From Cryptomeria japonica (Eukaryota; Streptophyta; Pinopsida; Cupressales; Cupressaceae), in assembly GCF_030272615.1 (NCBI RefSeq), contig NC_081413.1, positions 609,031,709 to 609,095,708 on the forward strand: 64,000 nt of DNA, read 5' to 3'. The notes beneath the pieces were generated by a model. The model made no database searches and was not told the origin of the DNA. It was given only the letters and a program-made list of their open reading frames with translations. A program made the translations under genes and the position numbers. Shown here in pieces: positions 10,930 through 22,009 of the stretch (positions are counted from its first letter, which is position 1; each line of letters starts with the position of its first letter).

Positions 10930-11090
10930 CAGATTCAACGGTTACGCAATCACGTTTACAGAATCACGCAATCGCATAGACATGGTCATGCAATCGAGCA
11001 CACAGGGTCACACATTCGTGCGGAACCCATCACGCAATCATTTAGATACTGTCACGCAATCGATCAGATATTGTTACACATTTGTTAGCT
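10930..11090 (+). repeat. Leader motif cluster 1 (CACGCAATCG)
   Basis: Repeated degenerate CACGCAATCG/CATGCAATCG/CACACATTCG words occur about seven times, separated by 10-25 unrelated bases. A second cluster of the same word is at 11505-11650. The basic 84-residue frame at 11216-11470 lies between the two. Confidence 0.8.
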
Positions 11091-11215
11091 GGTTTATGCA
11101 CTCGATTTTTCTGATTTTTCTCATTATCTGCACTCTATTCTATCTTGATTCTGTAATAAATATGTTAAATCTAAATATGGTTTATACTTATTGCATGCTT
11201 CAATTATGACATCTT

Positions 11216-11470
11216 ATGGCACATAAGGTACAATTCAGGATTTCAGGTGCAAGGAGGATGAAGAAACAAAGAAGACAAGCTAGACGCTATCAGCGAATCC
11301 TAAAGGCAGAAAAGAAGATACGAGATCTAGAGGACCAACCAACCATTGACAGATACAACAACCTAGTTCTCTCGTATAGAGCAAAATACGATTTGCTTAA
11401 CATAGAGTGGATGATGAGAGATCTTTCTAGGGAATCACAACCTGTTTTGCAGGTTCCAAATCATAATTAG
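11216..11470 (+). CDS. Unknown basic 84-residue open frame in the LARD leader
   Basis: I do not recognise this protein. It starts MAHKVQFRISGARRMKKQ, has a very basic N-terminal half (MKKQRRQARRYQR), and then a heptad-like stretch ILKAEKKIRDLEDQ and WMMRDLSRESQ that could form a coiled coil. The frame has no stop over 84 codons, although its surroundings are AT-rich and full of stops. It sits between the two CACGCAATCG clusters. It could be a small accessory or nucleic-acid-binding protein of the element, or simply an open frame by chance. Confidence 0.35.
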   Translation: MAHKVQFRISGARRMKKQRRQARRYQRILKAEKKIRDLEDQPTIDRYNNLVLSYRAKYDLLNIEWMMRDLSRESQPVLQVPNHN

Positions 11471-11504
11471 CCTTTTTTATTTTTTATTATTGTTTGGTCT
11501 ATCT

Positions 11505-11650
11505 GTGTATCACGCATTCACCTAGATAGATTTATGCAATCGTTCTGTCAAAATCACGCAATCGTTCTGTTAGAATTACACAATCGCTCTGTCGGAATTA
11601 CGCAATTGCTCATACAGGATCATGCAATCATTTAGGTATCATTACACATT
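11505..11650 (+). repeat. Leader motif cluster 2 (CACGCAATCG)
   Basis: The words CACGCATTC, TATGCAATCG, CACGCAATCG, CACAATCG, TACGCAATTG, CATGCAATC and CACATTC occur at spacings of roughly 20 bases, most followed by TTCTGT- or CTCTGT-like bases. Same word family as 10930-11090. Confidence 0.8.
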
Positions 11651-11756
11651 CATTTTTTTATTGTTAATCTTCTATTTTCTATGGATTTTCTTGGGTTACT
11701 GATTATCTGTTTGCAGCATGTGGCGAATTTATAGAGGATTGGATTATTACTAAATC

Positions 11757-11990
11757 ATAAACACTCATGCTATCACACTTCAGTTTTGGGCTTAAAATAA
11801 CCCTGGTTGAAATAGACATGCATGTTATCACACTTCAGTTCTGGGCTTAAAATAAACATGGTTAAAATTGACATGCATGTTATCACATTTAAGTTTGGTG
11901 TTTTAAAATTGACATGCACATGCGTATCTCACACCTAAATTTGGGTTATAAAATGAACGTGAATCAGGCTTATCAATAAAATAACTCACA
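11757..11990 (+). repeat. Degenerate 40-57-bp tandem repeat in the LARD interior
   Basis: Three to four units share a core CATGTTATCACACTTCAG followed by TGGGCTTAAAATAA and end in GACATG. Units shorten and diverge to the right. Downstream to 13000 lies non-coding sequence with a pyrimidine-purine-rich block near 12050-12110 and no frame that I can assign. Confidence 0.75.
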
Positions 11991-12929
11991 CTTCATTTTA
12001 TTTAAGGGAAATAACTTTTTATCATGTTTGGGGTGGACCTACTGTTGCATCAACTGCCTTTCCACCTGCCTTCGGGGTCTTGGGAGAAAGGGAGAAGGTG
12101 ATAACAACACCCAATTTTTTTTATTTTAGTAGTGAGGGGTATCTTTGACTGGGGATTTCATCACCCCATAGAGGTACTTCAAATTAGGATGCATTGGGGA
12201 TATCATCTCTCCCAGAGTACTCTCAAGTGGGTTTTTTGAGCCGCTATATAAATATATTGGTCAGGCGGCTAGAGTGTTGAGTGAATTCAACGTATGTGGG
12301 GCCTTCCCTACACCGATAAGCTCAACTAAAGTCTTAAGTGGCTTTCTTTGAGAATCCATCGTTGGATCGAGATCCCTCAAAACTTATAATAAGAACCAAC
12401 TTAGTAGCCCAAATCCCACATTCAGTGATTTTGGGAGTGCGGATCGTACCCCATAGATACCCCTCATGTACCTTGCATTATGAGACAAAAATCCCTCTGT
12501 GTAAGATCTTCAGATCTTCAGGTTAAGAGAGATTGGCATGCCCAAGAAGTGTGTGTCGTGGAGTGGAGCTAGTGCTGCCAGACTCTCTATCTGTTCGTTT
12601 TGTTTTGGTATTTTGTTGCGGGGGCCTCATTGAATGGTGTCCACTTTCTAGCCTAAGATTGTATTATGTGCTTTTATGTGTATCGTTGTACCATATCAGA
12701 ATTAAGTCAGTATTCGGGCTATTCAGGCCCTATCTTGTGTGTCTCTGAATTCTCGGAGTTGTTTAGAACACAATTCAATCAACTATACCTATCTTCAAAC
12801 AACTGTTCTCAGATTTGAAAAATAACAAACTTGTCCTACAAACAGAATTACTAGAAATAAAGTTTACCTTGAAACATCAAACGGGCCTACAAACTCAAAA
12901 ATTTTACATACTTGTGACCATGGGAAGTC

Positions 12930-13400
12930 CTTGCATAGTCCTCATTGTCATCCTCGTATAGTCCTTATTTACATCCTTACTTTTCATAAGTCCTTGCATA
13001 CTCCTCATTATTGTCCCCATTATCATCCTCATATATGTCCTTAGTCCTTATTATCATCCCCATTATCATCCTCATATACACCCTTAGTCCTTGCATAGTC
13101 CTCATTATCATCCTCATTATAGTCCTCATTTATGTCCTTATTATCATCCTCGTTTACGTCCTTAGAATTTGCATAAGTCCTTGCATCATCCTTATTATTG
13201 TCCTTATTATCATCCTCATTTACTTCATTAGAATTTGCATAAGTCCTTGCATCGACCTCATTATCGTCCTCATAGAGTTCCCATATACGTCGTCATAATC
13301 TTCGCATAAGTCCTTATTTGTGTCCCATTGACGTCCTAGTTCATTTTAGTGTTGTTATAATCTTCATTTTAGTCCTTGTCTAGACTTCATATATGTCTAT
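12930..13400 (+). repeat. CATTATCATCCTCAT-type tandem repeat
   Basis: Dozens of short interchangeable modules (AGTCCTCATTATC, ATCCTCATTTACGTCC, TCCTTGCAT) are arranged in a loose array. An open frame through it (LIIILIYVL-like residues) reflects repeat composition and not a conserved protein. Confidence 0.8.
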
Positions 13401-13448
13401 CTTAGTCCGTCGTCATTTGCATAATCATCCTATAAAGTCATACCCCAA

Positions 13449-14557
13449 ATGTCCAAATCACAATCAGAGGATCAATCAAACTCAACCTCAACTCAAACAA
13501 GTTTGTCAAGTTCAACAAATCAAACATCATCACATTCAGAGAAATGGAGAAAACATCTTACATGTTATGATCCTAGGTCCAAACCAATCAAGAAAACATC
13601 ATGGATTAGCATTATACATTTCATAGGGAAGGTGGAGATTTCATCCCTTCCATTCCTATTCCACCACCATCCATAGAAACCTTAGCTCTACATATCAAGA
13701 CTTTGCAACAATAAATGATAGACATGACTAGTCCTAACAACCATAGGAGTTGGTTAGAAAAAATGATGAGAGAAGTGATGACCACAAGGGAATCAATATC
13801 AAGCCAACCTTCTTCTTCTTGTGAGACCATTCAAACATGCCAACCTTCATTCTTCAACAAAATCATTCCTACCTCAGTTCAACCAACATTAGAGTCATTT
13901 AAACCTTCTTTTTCTTTCAACCCACTATATCAATAATACCAATCATATCAACCCAATAATCAAACCCCTTTCAACCAAAATCAAACCCCACTCAACCAAA
14001 GTCCAAAACAAAATTCATGTTAACCCAACAATCAAACCCCTTTCAACCAAAATCTAACCCCATTCAACCAAAGTCCAAAAAAAAAATCACATCAACCCAA
14101 GATTCAAAGTACCTCTTTCAAACAAAATCAAACCCCTTTCAACCAAAATCAAATCCCTTTCAACCAAAGTCAAAATCAAAATTCACATCAACCCAATATT
14201 CAAATTACCTCTTTCAACCAAAATCAAACCCCTTTCAACCAAAATCAAACATCTTTCACCCAAAATCATACTCCTTTCAACCAAAATCAAATCCCTTTCA
14301 ACCAAAGCCCAAATCAACCATATCTATCCACCATTTCATCATCCCCTAAAGTCACACAAGACCAATCCATGCCATCTCTATCCAATAACACAACCTCCCA
14401 AGGGTTATCCATCGTACAAATCCAATCTAATTCAAGCCATGATTCAAAGGATCTCATTCAAAATCCTTCCTCATCAAGCCAATATGTTGAAACATTCCAA
14501 GAATCTCCCATGCATATCCAAACTTCTTCCCCGTGTCAACATGATGATCCAAAATAA
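13449..14557 (+). pseudogene. Broken Q/N-rich frame of the LARD with heptad array
   Basis: A frame starting MSKSQSEDQSNSTSTQ, shifted near 13620 and then continuing with stops through LALHIKTLQQ, TSPNNHRSWLEKMM and ISSQPSSSCETIQ. It enters an array of 21-bp units (about 13940-14310, consensus TTTCAACCAAAATCAAACCC) that in this frame encodes repeated NQTPFNQ heptads. It ends with SSSSQYVETFQ...CQHDDPK. Low-complexity Q/N/P-rich segments precede the gag domain in the element at 51875-59020, so this may be a gag remnant. No gag core or zinc knuckle follows. Confidence 0.5.
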
Positions 14558-14559
14558 AA

Positions 14560-15296
14560 TAAAAATGAGTCCTGAAACAAATAATGATCAAGAAAAAACA
14601 CTTCTATCCTACCCAATTTTTGATCAAGATCCCACCGACCAAGAATCTTATGATGATCCCCTCGCTCTTTTCTATTCCATTCATAATGATACCCTTTTAT
14701 CTCAAGAACAAAGTGCCCTTTCAAGTCCCATCCAACATCCACCTCCTAATAAAGATGAGGATATACCTTCTATCCTTCATAATAATCCCTTTCCAAGCCA
14801 AGATCAAAGCATACCTTTACCTTCATGTCCTAAACAAGATCCAATTATTTCTCCAGATCCTGATCAAGATCCCTCCATCCCTTCATCTCCATGTCATAAT
14901 CCTCCATGTTACTTACAAGATTCCCTCTCAAATGAACTTACCATTTCTCCTAGTCGCTCTCGTGATCCCAATCCCTCTACACACGTTGTTCATGAACCTC
15001 TTATCAATGAAATCACCAATCTAGATCATACTACACAGAGCAACTTGTCAACAATTGTTTGTGAGCCATCATCACATGTTGATGTGGTGACAAAAACAAG
15101 CATGGCACCAGCTAATGAAATCAACACACAAATTGTTTCATCATCTTCTTCAAGCACAAAAATAACACCAGCTAATGAGATAGACACCTGGTTGGATTCA
15201 CCATCCTCTTCAATTGCATCAATAAAAATAAGCATAGCCCTGCTCATGTCACAACTTCGAAACCAAAATCAATTTGTCGCATACACCCACACTTGA
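14560..15296 (+). pseudogene. Proline/serine/aspartate-rich frame of the LARD
   Basis: Open for about 245 codons from MSPETNNDQEKTLLSY to VAYTHT, in a different frame from the preceding Q/N-rich part. Composition is dominated by P, S, D, N and Q (DQDPSIPSSPCHNPP, PSRSRDPNPSTH), with repeats of ANEID/ANEIN plus SSSSS. No catalytic motif is seen. Such long disordered segments occur in plant gypsy gag-pol linkers. Function is unknown. Confidence 0.45.
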
Positions 15297-15541
15297 TAGA
15301 CTGGGGGCAAGAGAATCTACCACAGTTAGATTGCTTTAAAAATGATAAGGCTATAGCTGAAATCATGGGTTCAAGAGATAGATTTCCCTCTTACGAACCA
15401 CAAAATCCAAAAACTAAGGAAATTAACCTTGGAGTTGTTGAACATGTACACCCAATTAAGTCCGTATATCCTATTGGAAAAGACATCTTTATCCGACTCT
15501 TCAAACAAAGACCAATGAACTACCTACACATAACTTCTTGA
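15293..15541 (+). pseudogene. Short open frame following the P/S-rich frame
   Basis: 82 codons, MIDWGQENLPQLDCFKNDKA to RLFKQRPMNYLHITS, overlapping the end of the previous frame, so probably the same original reading after a frameshift. It includes KTKEINLGVVEHVHPIKSVY. I do not recognise a domain; by position and style it could be a gypsy linker. Confidence 0.4.
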
Positions 15542-17964
15542 CCTTATGAACAACATGCACCTTAAACAATATTATATATAAGGGTTGGGTTAGTTTAGGT
15601 TTTGCTTTTCGCATTGCATCTCATTTTCTTCAAAGCATTGCATCACATATAGTTTTCTTTCCAAGCACATCACACTCACAAATTTCATGGCATACAGTTT
15701 CTACATTTACATATAGCTACATCAATAAAACAAGGCAATTGTCCAAGTTTATCATTTGTTTGCATCTGAGATAATAAGGGTCATCTCCTTTCTTAGATAT
15801 TCGGACAAGAAGTCTTTGAGGTCCTAAGGTCATTCATTTTCAACATTACCCTGTGGCGATGCTTTACTTATGGTTGGGTAGTGACATAACTATTTGAGAC
15901 TTGTTAACCCCAAATCTATCAATTGCTATATCTCAAACATATTAACAGAATCTCTAAATTCATTATAGACACCTAGTTGATCATATGACTAGTGAAAAAT
16001 CTAAAATTCCACTTCAGCATCGTTGTAATTGTCACACCCAAGTAGTTTTGATTACTTACAAGTCAATGCAAGAAAATATAAAAAGAGAAAAAGTGTTGTG
16101 CCAAATATTCATCTGAATGCAAAAGAGCAATGATATATAACTAAAATATCACGCATACAAAGTGCAATGGAAAGATTGACTATGGGAACATGCAAGTAAC
16201 TCCATCAAGGCTATGAACGCCTCCTGGAAATGGAGCAATATTTGAGAAATTACAGTCTATAACCTTGTCGGAGCTCTAAAAGCTTGCTGGCAACGAGGCT
16301 CTATTTAGGATGCTTTTGAAGTTAGAATAATACATGTAGCTAGTCATATAAGATGCTAAGGATCTTTAGAGAACACAAGAGCATGAATTAACTCATTTGC
16401 ACACACATGGGCAAAAGAAGATCAAAGTTTCAAGAACCAATGGGGAATTTTTCCGCATCTCCATTTGTAAATCCTATTCACTAAGTGTGTTGATTTGGAT
16501 GTTCCACAGGACCTTCAGGATCTATTGACCGCTTATCTATGAAATGTTTTGTACCTCCAATTCAATTGGTGTATTACGAAATGCTAAACAAACACAGTCA
16601 TCCTTGTTCGAATAGGAAATGCATCTTCATCGTGCATATTGCATTAACATAGGTCATGCCAAAAATTCATTGTCTCCACATGCATTTTGTAGATCATCAT
16701 GTCATATGCATTTGCACACTAGGGGCATAACTGAAAAAATACTAAAAATCAAATAAAGTCCTTAAAAAATCCAAAAAAAATCCTTAAAAAAAAAAAACAT
16801 AAAATCCAAAAACAATTAAAAAAAAAAAAAAATCAACCAAAAACATTCAAATATCAATCCACAAAATCCGAAAAACAATCAAATATCAATCAATCAAAAA
16901 AATTGCAATAAAATGTCTCGCAAGAAACAAATACCCTAGCAGATATCCAACAAACACTTCACATGAAGTTAACAAAGGATACAACTATCCAATCAAACAT
17001 ATGCAATCAACTAATCAAACTGTCTTATCAATCGTATCATATCCATATCAAGCGATCATTATCTTGTCTTAAACAGAATAGGATACACTCGAAATCAGAC
17101 AAGTCAGTCTTAAACGGGGTCCGCAACTTTTTGAGATCAGACATTATCAACTATCAGAACAAGCAACTGAGAACGAAGGCACAAGGTCAGTATAGCTGCT
17201 GAATTTTGTTTGGGTCGGTCTTTATCTTTTATCATTTGGCGACAGATCATGTTCCTATGCTACTCAAGGATGTCCACAAGTGACTAGGGGAGCCATGATG
17301 GGCATTATCTTTTTCTTTGTTTGTTGTTTGTGGTGTGAACCAATGAAGTTCTAGGGAAATTGCTCTAGTAGGTGTCTGTGATAGGAGCATTCAACTTGTG
17401 AATGCCACACATACCTTGACCCCTAGTGTATTTCCCAGAATGGAGGGTTTCACTCCTTGTCTGCTACATGTTTGTTTCTTCAATGAGATATCTTTACATC
17501 TTGGTTCCTTATACCCTGACGTGCTAAGCTTCATTGTTCCATAATAAGGCTTAGTGATGAATATATATTGCGCAAAAAAATAATGACACAGGTTCGTGAA
17601 TCAATCATTCTCATTTCATCTCATTTTCTTATTGCTAGTTTGCTGATTCTTTTCTCATCATCTCTTTCTAAATCATTTTCTATCAATCATCTTCAATTGC
17701 TTCTAATTCTCATTTTTTATTCTATTTCATTCTAAGGTTCATTCTCTCATATTTTATCTCAATATCATCTTCACATCACCTATCTCTATCTCTAATCAAC
17801 TAACAATCTTTAATCCCACATTCTTCTTCTTTTGAGAGATCATTCATGCCTTCAATGCACAAACAATCTCTCGAGGGGGCATTACACCCTAAGCATCACC
17901 GAGGCATACTAGGGCAGGAATGTTTTTCATTTTCTTTGAAACAACATCGTTTCGACATTGTCTC
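15542..17964 (+). other. Long non-coding 3' part of the LARD
   Basis: No coding domain recognised on either strand. Contents: ordinary AT-rich sequence, an A-rich simple-sequence stretch at about 16735-16910 (AAAATCC and AAAATCAA words, two runs of 12 or more A), and a pyrimidine-rich stretch near 17600-17830. Confidence 0.6.
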
Positions 17965-17977
17965 GAAGAGGGGAAAA
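17965..17977 (+). other. Polypurine tract
   Basis: GAAGAGGGGAAAA ends directly at the first base of the 3' LTR. This is the expected position of the primer for plus-strand DNA synthesis and supports plus orientation of the element. Confidence 0.85.
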
Positions 17978-19224
17978 TGTAGACACCTAAAAATGTCTCA
18001 TTGATCATGTGCCAATTATTCGTCTAATTAGTTAAATAATTCTTTAATTAAGTTAATTAATCTTATTCTTCTAAATTCATATTTCTTTGTCGTCTTACTA
18101 ATTATTCCAATTCCAATTCTATCATCGCTTAATCATTTAAACCATTTTCTAATGTTAATTAAATATTTATTATTTAATTAATTATGATTTTTAATCCTCA
18201 ATTTAAATAATCTTTATTATTTAAATAAATTCATTTTCAATTTCTATCTCTATTCAATTAATCATTAACCTTTTTCTAAATATTAATTAAATATTAATTA
18301 TTTAATTAATTGTGATTTTGAATCCTTTAATTTAAATAATCTTAATTATTTAATTAAATTCAATTTCTAAATAATTAAATAATTTCTTTAAATTATTTAA
18401 TTAACTAATTAATTTCATTTGATTCCAAATCCCCAAATTCTAATTTCTCCTAATTTCATTTAATTTCATATTTTTTCTAATTTCTCCTAATTTCAAATAC
18501 ATGTGCATGATTTCAAAAATCAAATTGAATTCCAAAGTCAAGTTCTAAATATATTCAAATAACAAATTGAATTTAAAATAAATTCAATATTTGAATTAAA
18601 TCTCATGCAAAGATTAAATTGAAAATCAAAGTCAAAGTTCAAGCACATGCTAAATTAATTAATTCAATTTTCTCTTCAATCTCTATTTCTATCTTTTAGA
18701 TAAAGCTCTCAATCAGTCATCTTCGGTTAACTATCTCCTCCTCTTTAATTATCCTCCAATCATTCTTTTTCATCCTTCAATCAACTTTTTCTCAATCAGA
18801 TAACTTATTTATCTATTCAATCAATTTTGTTCCACCTCCAAATCAACAATTCAACTATCAATCAGCATGTGAGCTCACCTGAGTTCCACCTCTTGATCAT
18901 TTTGTTCCACCTATCAATCAATCTCATCCAATTATCTATAAATTGAGCATTCAATTCCTCACAATTCCTTTGAATCACGAACTTTGAATCTTTGTGTCAT
19001 TTGCAGGTTGCCAGTGCGATATCTGAGAGCCACCATACCACAAAGAAGAGAAGAACAATGGAAGCTACATGCGATCATGGAATAGGGAGAATTGATTGAA
19101 TATTTATATTCCCATTGCTTTGATTGTATCATTTCATTGAGTTTGTTTGAATTCTATTAGGATAGGGATTCATTATTTTCCTTTTATTTCTAGTTAATTA
19201 CATTATGAATTTTAGCATACGACA
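17978..19224 (+). repeat. 3' LTR of the LARD-like element
   Basis: 1247 bp, same start as the 5' LTR and ending CATACGACA. Differences from the 5' copy are scattered substitutions, loss of about 10 bp near 18045 and small AT indels near 18290. Confidence 0.93.
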
Positions 19225-19229
19225 AATAC

Positions 19230-20390
19230 CACAACCCACATCTTGATACTCCTTTAGCACAAACAACCTTGTCACACCTGAGGATGCACCCATTATTTTG
19301 CCTTTTGCCAGAAGTTGAACCAAAGAGAATTGGTTCTTAATTGGATCATTTTCTTGGGAGCCATATGGTGAGCGTCTTGGGGGCAGATTCTTTCCCACCC
19401 TTGCACTATGATACTGCAATGTTTGGATAACTGACTTAGCTTGGCTTCTACACTTAAAGTTTGTAGTAAGGGTTTCATTCGGTGCATCAATGATAAACTC
19501 CCTCAAGAGGCTTTCCAACCTTTAGAACAAAGGCTTTACATATCTCAAGGATACTGGGGGAAGGTTATCAATGAACACTACCATTGAATGTGATTTTCAT
19601 CACAATCTACATTTGATTATAGTTGGTTGTAATGCTTGGCGTTAGCTATTCCCACTTGGGTTGTTCCCCTCTCACCTGACCTTATAGGCTACTCAGGAGG
19701 GCAGGCCTACTAAAAGGTGTTATCCTAATGCAAAAATTAAAAATGAGTGTGGCATTTTGGTCACCCAATTGAGGGGAGAGCATAGGCCTATTACAAGACA
19801 AAGAAGAAATGATGCTCATCAACTTTTTATTTGAACTAGATTCTGAATTTAATTAAAGAAAATAAATCAAGAAAACCCTGCAAGCATCATTAGTAGTTTT
19901 AAAATCTGGTCTTTGACAACATATTATTTTAGATTATTAATCTTTGATAGCGTATTGGGTACCTGCAAAACATAATAGTACAAATTATTCTTGGACTTTT
20001 CAAATTCTATCAAAATAAGCATATGTGCTAAAACAGAGCATGGATGCGCTAAAGTTTACAGTAAATGTGCTAAAACAGAGCATGGATGCGCTAAAGTTTA
20101 CATTAAATGCACTAATAAACACAATAAATGTGATACTAAAAAACTCTAATGCACTATTATGATGACTTAATGCGCTAAAAGAAAGGAATACATAATAGAA
20201 TGGTATTGTGGACTCGTAAAAAAATGGTGTAAATGCGCTGCTCTGGACCTTCAATACACTATAACAGAGTTCCTAAGCGCTAAAAGTTACGCTCAAAACA
20301 CTACAATTTGCAACCTATGTGCTATTATGGGACTTTGTTAAAAACCTATCCTTGAACTTGACATAAAATTGTTAAAATTTTTGGGGACGG
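19230..20390 (-). other. Leader (5' untranslated part) of the Tat element, with conserved block
   Basis: Minus-strand leader between the primer site and the inserted LARD. It contains a TGCGCTA-type motif cluster (20030-20330). At 19637-19712 it holds a block (minus: AGGCCTGCCCTCCTGAGTAG ... GTGAGAGGGGAACAACC, AGTGGGAATAGCTAAC) also present at 61433-61520 in the second Tat element. A chance 106-codon frame at 19198-19518 runs into the LARD LTR and has no recognisable domain. Confidence 0.75.
20030..20330 (-). repeat. Leader motif cluster 1 (TGCGCTA family)
   Basis: About a dozen degenerate GATGCGCTAAA / AATGTGCTAAA / AATGCACTA words on the plus strand. It includes two near-identical copies of a roughly 50-bp stretch (GTGCTAAAACAGAGCATGG, GATGCGCTAAAGTTTACA). 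Same word as 8876-9310. Confidence 0.85.
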
Positions 20391-20412
20391 GCCCCACGGT
20401 GGGCGCTAGAAA
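20391..20412 (-). other. Primer-binding-site candidate of the Tat element
   Basis: The minus strand reads TTTCTAGCGCCCACCGTGGG GC directly after the LTR end (TGTACATGCA). The site of the element at 60478 reads TTTTGGCACCCACCGTGGGG C. The shared CCCACCGTGGGGC is common in plant gypsy elements. Confidence 0.8.
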
Positions 20413-20789
20413 TGCATGTACAAATATGTGACAATTGATAAACAATAGTGTAAATGACACATCAATGAAACATTATATCAAAGGATGTAATTAATAAGCA
20501 AATTAAAGAAACAATCCTTCAAATAAGTTCCATTGTTCTCTATCTCCAAGGATTCTTCAAGTTATTGTTTTGCTCTCAAATCATTGAGCACTTGACTTTT
20601 AGAATGATAACCTAAAGAATGAGTGCTATGATAAAATGATCTATATGCTATGCAGTTAAGATCTATATGAGAGTAATAATGCTGCTATAATTAATCTATG
20701 ATAATGAAACTGCTATGCTAACATGAGTAATTGCTAATGATAATGAGATTATGATCTAAAATGCTTCCAAAATGCTTGTGTGTGAGAGA

Positions 20790-21925
20790 TGTTGGCAAGA
20801 GACATTGCATAAGGTGTTATATGTTGTCATTAATGACAACTAAAGATAGATTCTCCATCCACAATTTGTGATATGATCCTACCAGAAGTCAGAATGAAGA
20901 CTTGGTTAGGTCCAGTGAGTTAGAATAATGCACCCAACATAATGTAGTGTTTTGGTTGGCATTTTGTTTTGGTTGAATATTTTGTGTTGCAGAGACATGG
21001 GAAGCTTGATAGATATTTGGAGTGCCTTATTTTGTGATCTTAGCCTCTGATAATAATTCATGTGCAAGTTAGAAGATCCGGTGTACATGTTTTTAATTGA
21101 ATAATGTGGTATGGACGTTTTGGTTAGTTGATCATTTTGTAGAATTGGTGGAATAATTTTGATGATCATTTTTATGTTCGTGGATGTTAAGATGACTTGT
21201 GGGAAACATGTGGACAATTATTTTTGGTCTGCATATGCATTGGAGATTGGATTCAACCGACAACATTTACACATTTCTAATTTTGTTAAGTATTATTGAA
21301 GCTGACATGTAGAAGACCTAATTTCTTGTTGCAAATATATAAGAGCGATTGATATGATCATTTTGGATATCAGTAGTTGTTTGGAAAGTGTTTGTGTGCA
21401 GTTTCACATGCGCAAGTGAAGGATTTGTGCTCTGGAATATTACAAAACAATCAAACAAAGCAATATCAAACAAAGTGCGAAATTAGTGGACACTGTGCTT
21501 AGCCAGAACTATACCCAAGCATTTGTAGATGTTATTCAATAGTTCAAATTCTCTTGTAATCATTTGTAACTCATTTGTAAGACAGCGAGTCTTCCCCAGG
21601 GTTGTATCCCTTGTTGTTATTGTGTTTTGAACAGTGAGCTCTAGGTGGTGTGCCTGAATGCATGTGCATTCCCCATTGTAATATCTCATATACTTCTAAT
21701 AGGGTATCATCTTATTGTGGATAAGTTCCCACCATGGATTTTCCCTTGACCAGGTTTTCCATGTATAAAATTCGGGTGTTATGGTGTTCTGGATATTTAC
21801 TTTATGTGTTTGCATCTCTCTTTTGTTGATTTGTATTAAATTCTTGAAGAATCAACTTAATAAGGTTAAAAATTGCTAAACACTAATTCCCCCCCCCCCC
21901 CTCTCAGTGTTCGTTGATTCCAACA
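20790..21925 (+). repeat. 5' LTR of the deleted copia element
   Basis: 1136 bp, TGTTGGCAAGAG to TTGATTCCAACA. TATA-like TATATAA at 21336-21342. A C-run of about 13 bases followed by TCTCAGTG lies just before the end, a feature also present in the related solo LTR (as a G-run) and, shorter, in the copia LTRs at 42016-51216. Confidence 0.93.
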
Positions 21926-22009
21926 ATTGGTATCAAAGCTAAGTCCTTCAAAAGAAGTTTAACAGCTTGAGGAGGATTCAGGAAGGTGATTCAATGAATT
22001 ATGATAGTC

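Larger units (their letters stand above)
9570..19224 (+). mobile_element. Large non-autonomous LTR retrotransposon without pol (LARD-like)
   Basis: Two highly similar LTRs (9570-10819 and 17978-19224) flank a 7.16-kb interior. The primer site TTTTGGTGAACCC follows the left LTR and a polypurine tract precedes the right LTR. Flanks are GATAC (9565-9569) and AATAC (19225-19229), a TSD with one change. No reverse transcriptase, RNase H, integrase or protease is visible on either strand. The interior has short-motif clusters, tandem repeats, a basic 84-residue frame and broken Q/N/P/S-rich frames. Size and content fit a LARD. The LTRs differ by few substitutions and a roughly 10-bp gap, so this is probably among the youngest insertions here. 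Confidence 0.92.

Noticed and set aside
13011-13298. Open frame of 95 hydrophobic residues (LIIILIY-like), a possible membrane protein
   Set aside because: It is the translation of the CATTATCATCCTC tandem repeat; composition explains both openness and hydrophobicity.
14584-15024. Second open frame overlapping the P/S-rich frame
   Set aside because: It is an alternate-frame reading of the same low-complexity sequence with Ile/Leu/Pro bias and no domain.
16735-16910. A-rich stretch as the poly(A) tail of a LINE or processed pseudogene
   Set aside because: No upstream LINE or cDNA-like sequence and no flanking duplication; it is a simple-sequence stretch inside the LARD.
19198-19518. 106-residue minus-strand frame as a possible gene
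   Set aside because: It crosses the LARD 3' boundary at 19224, has no recognisable domain and lies in the leader of another element.
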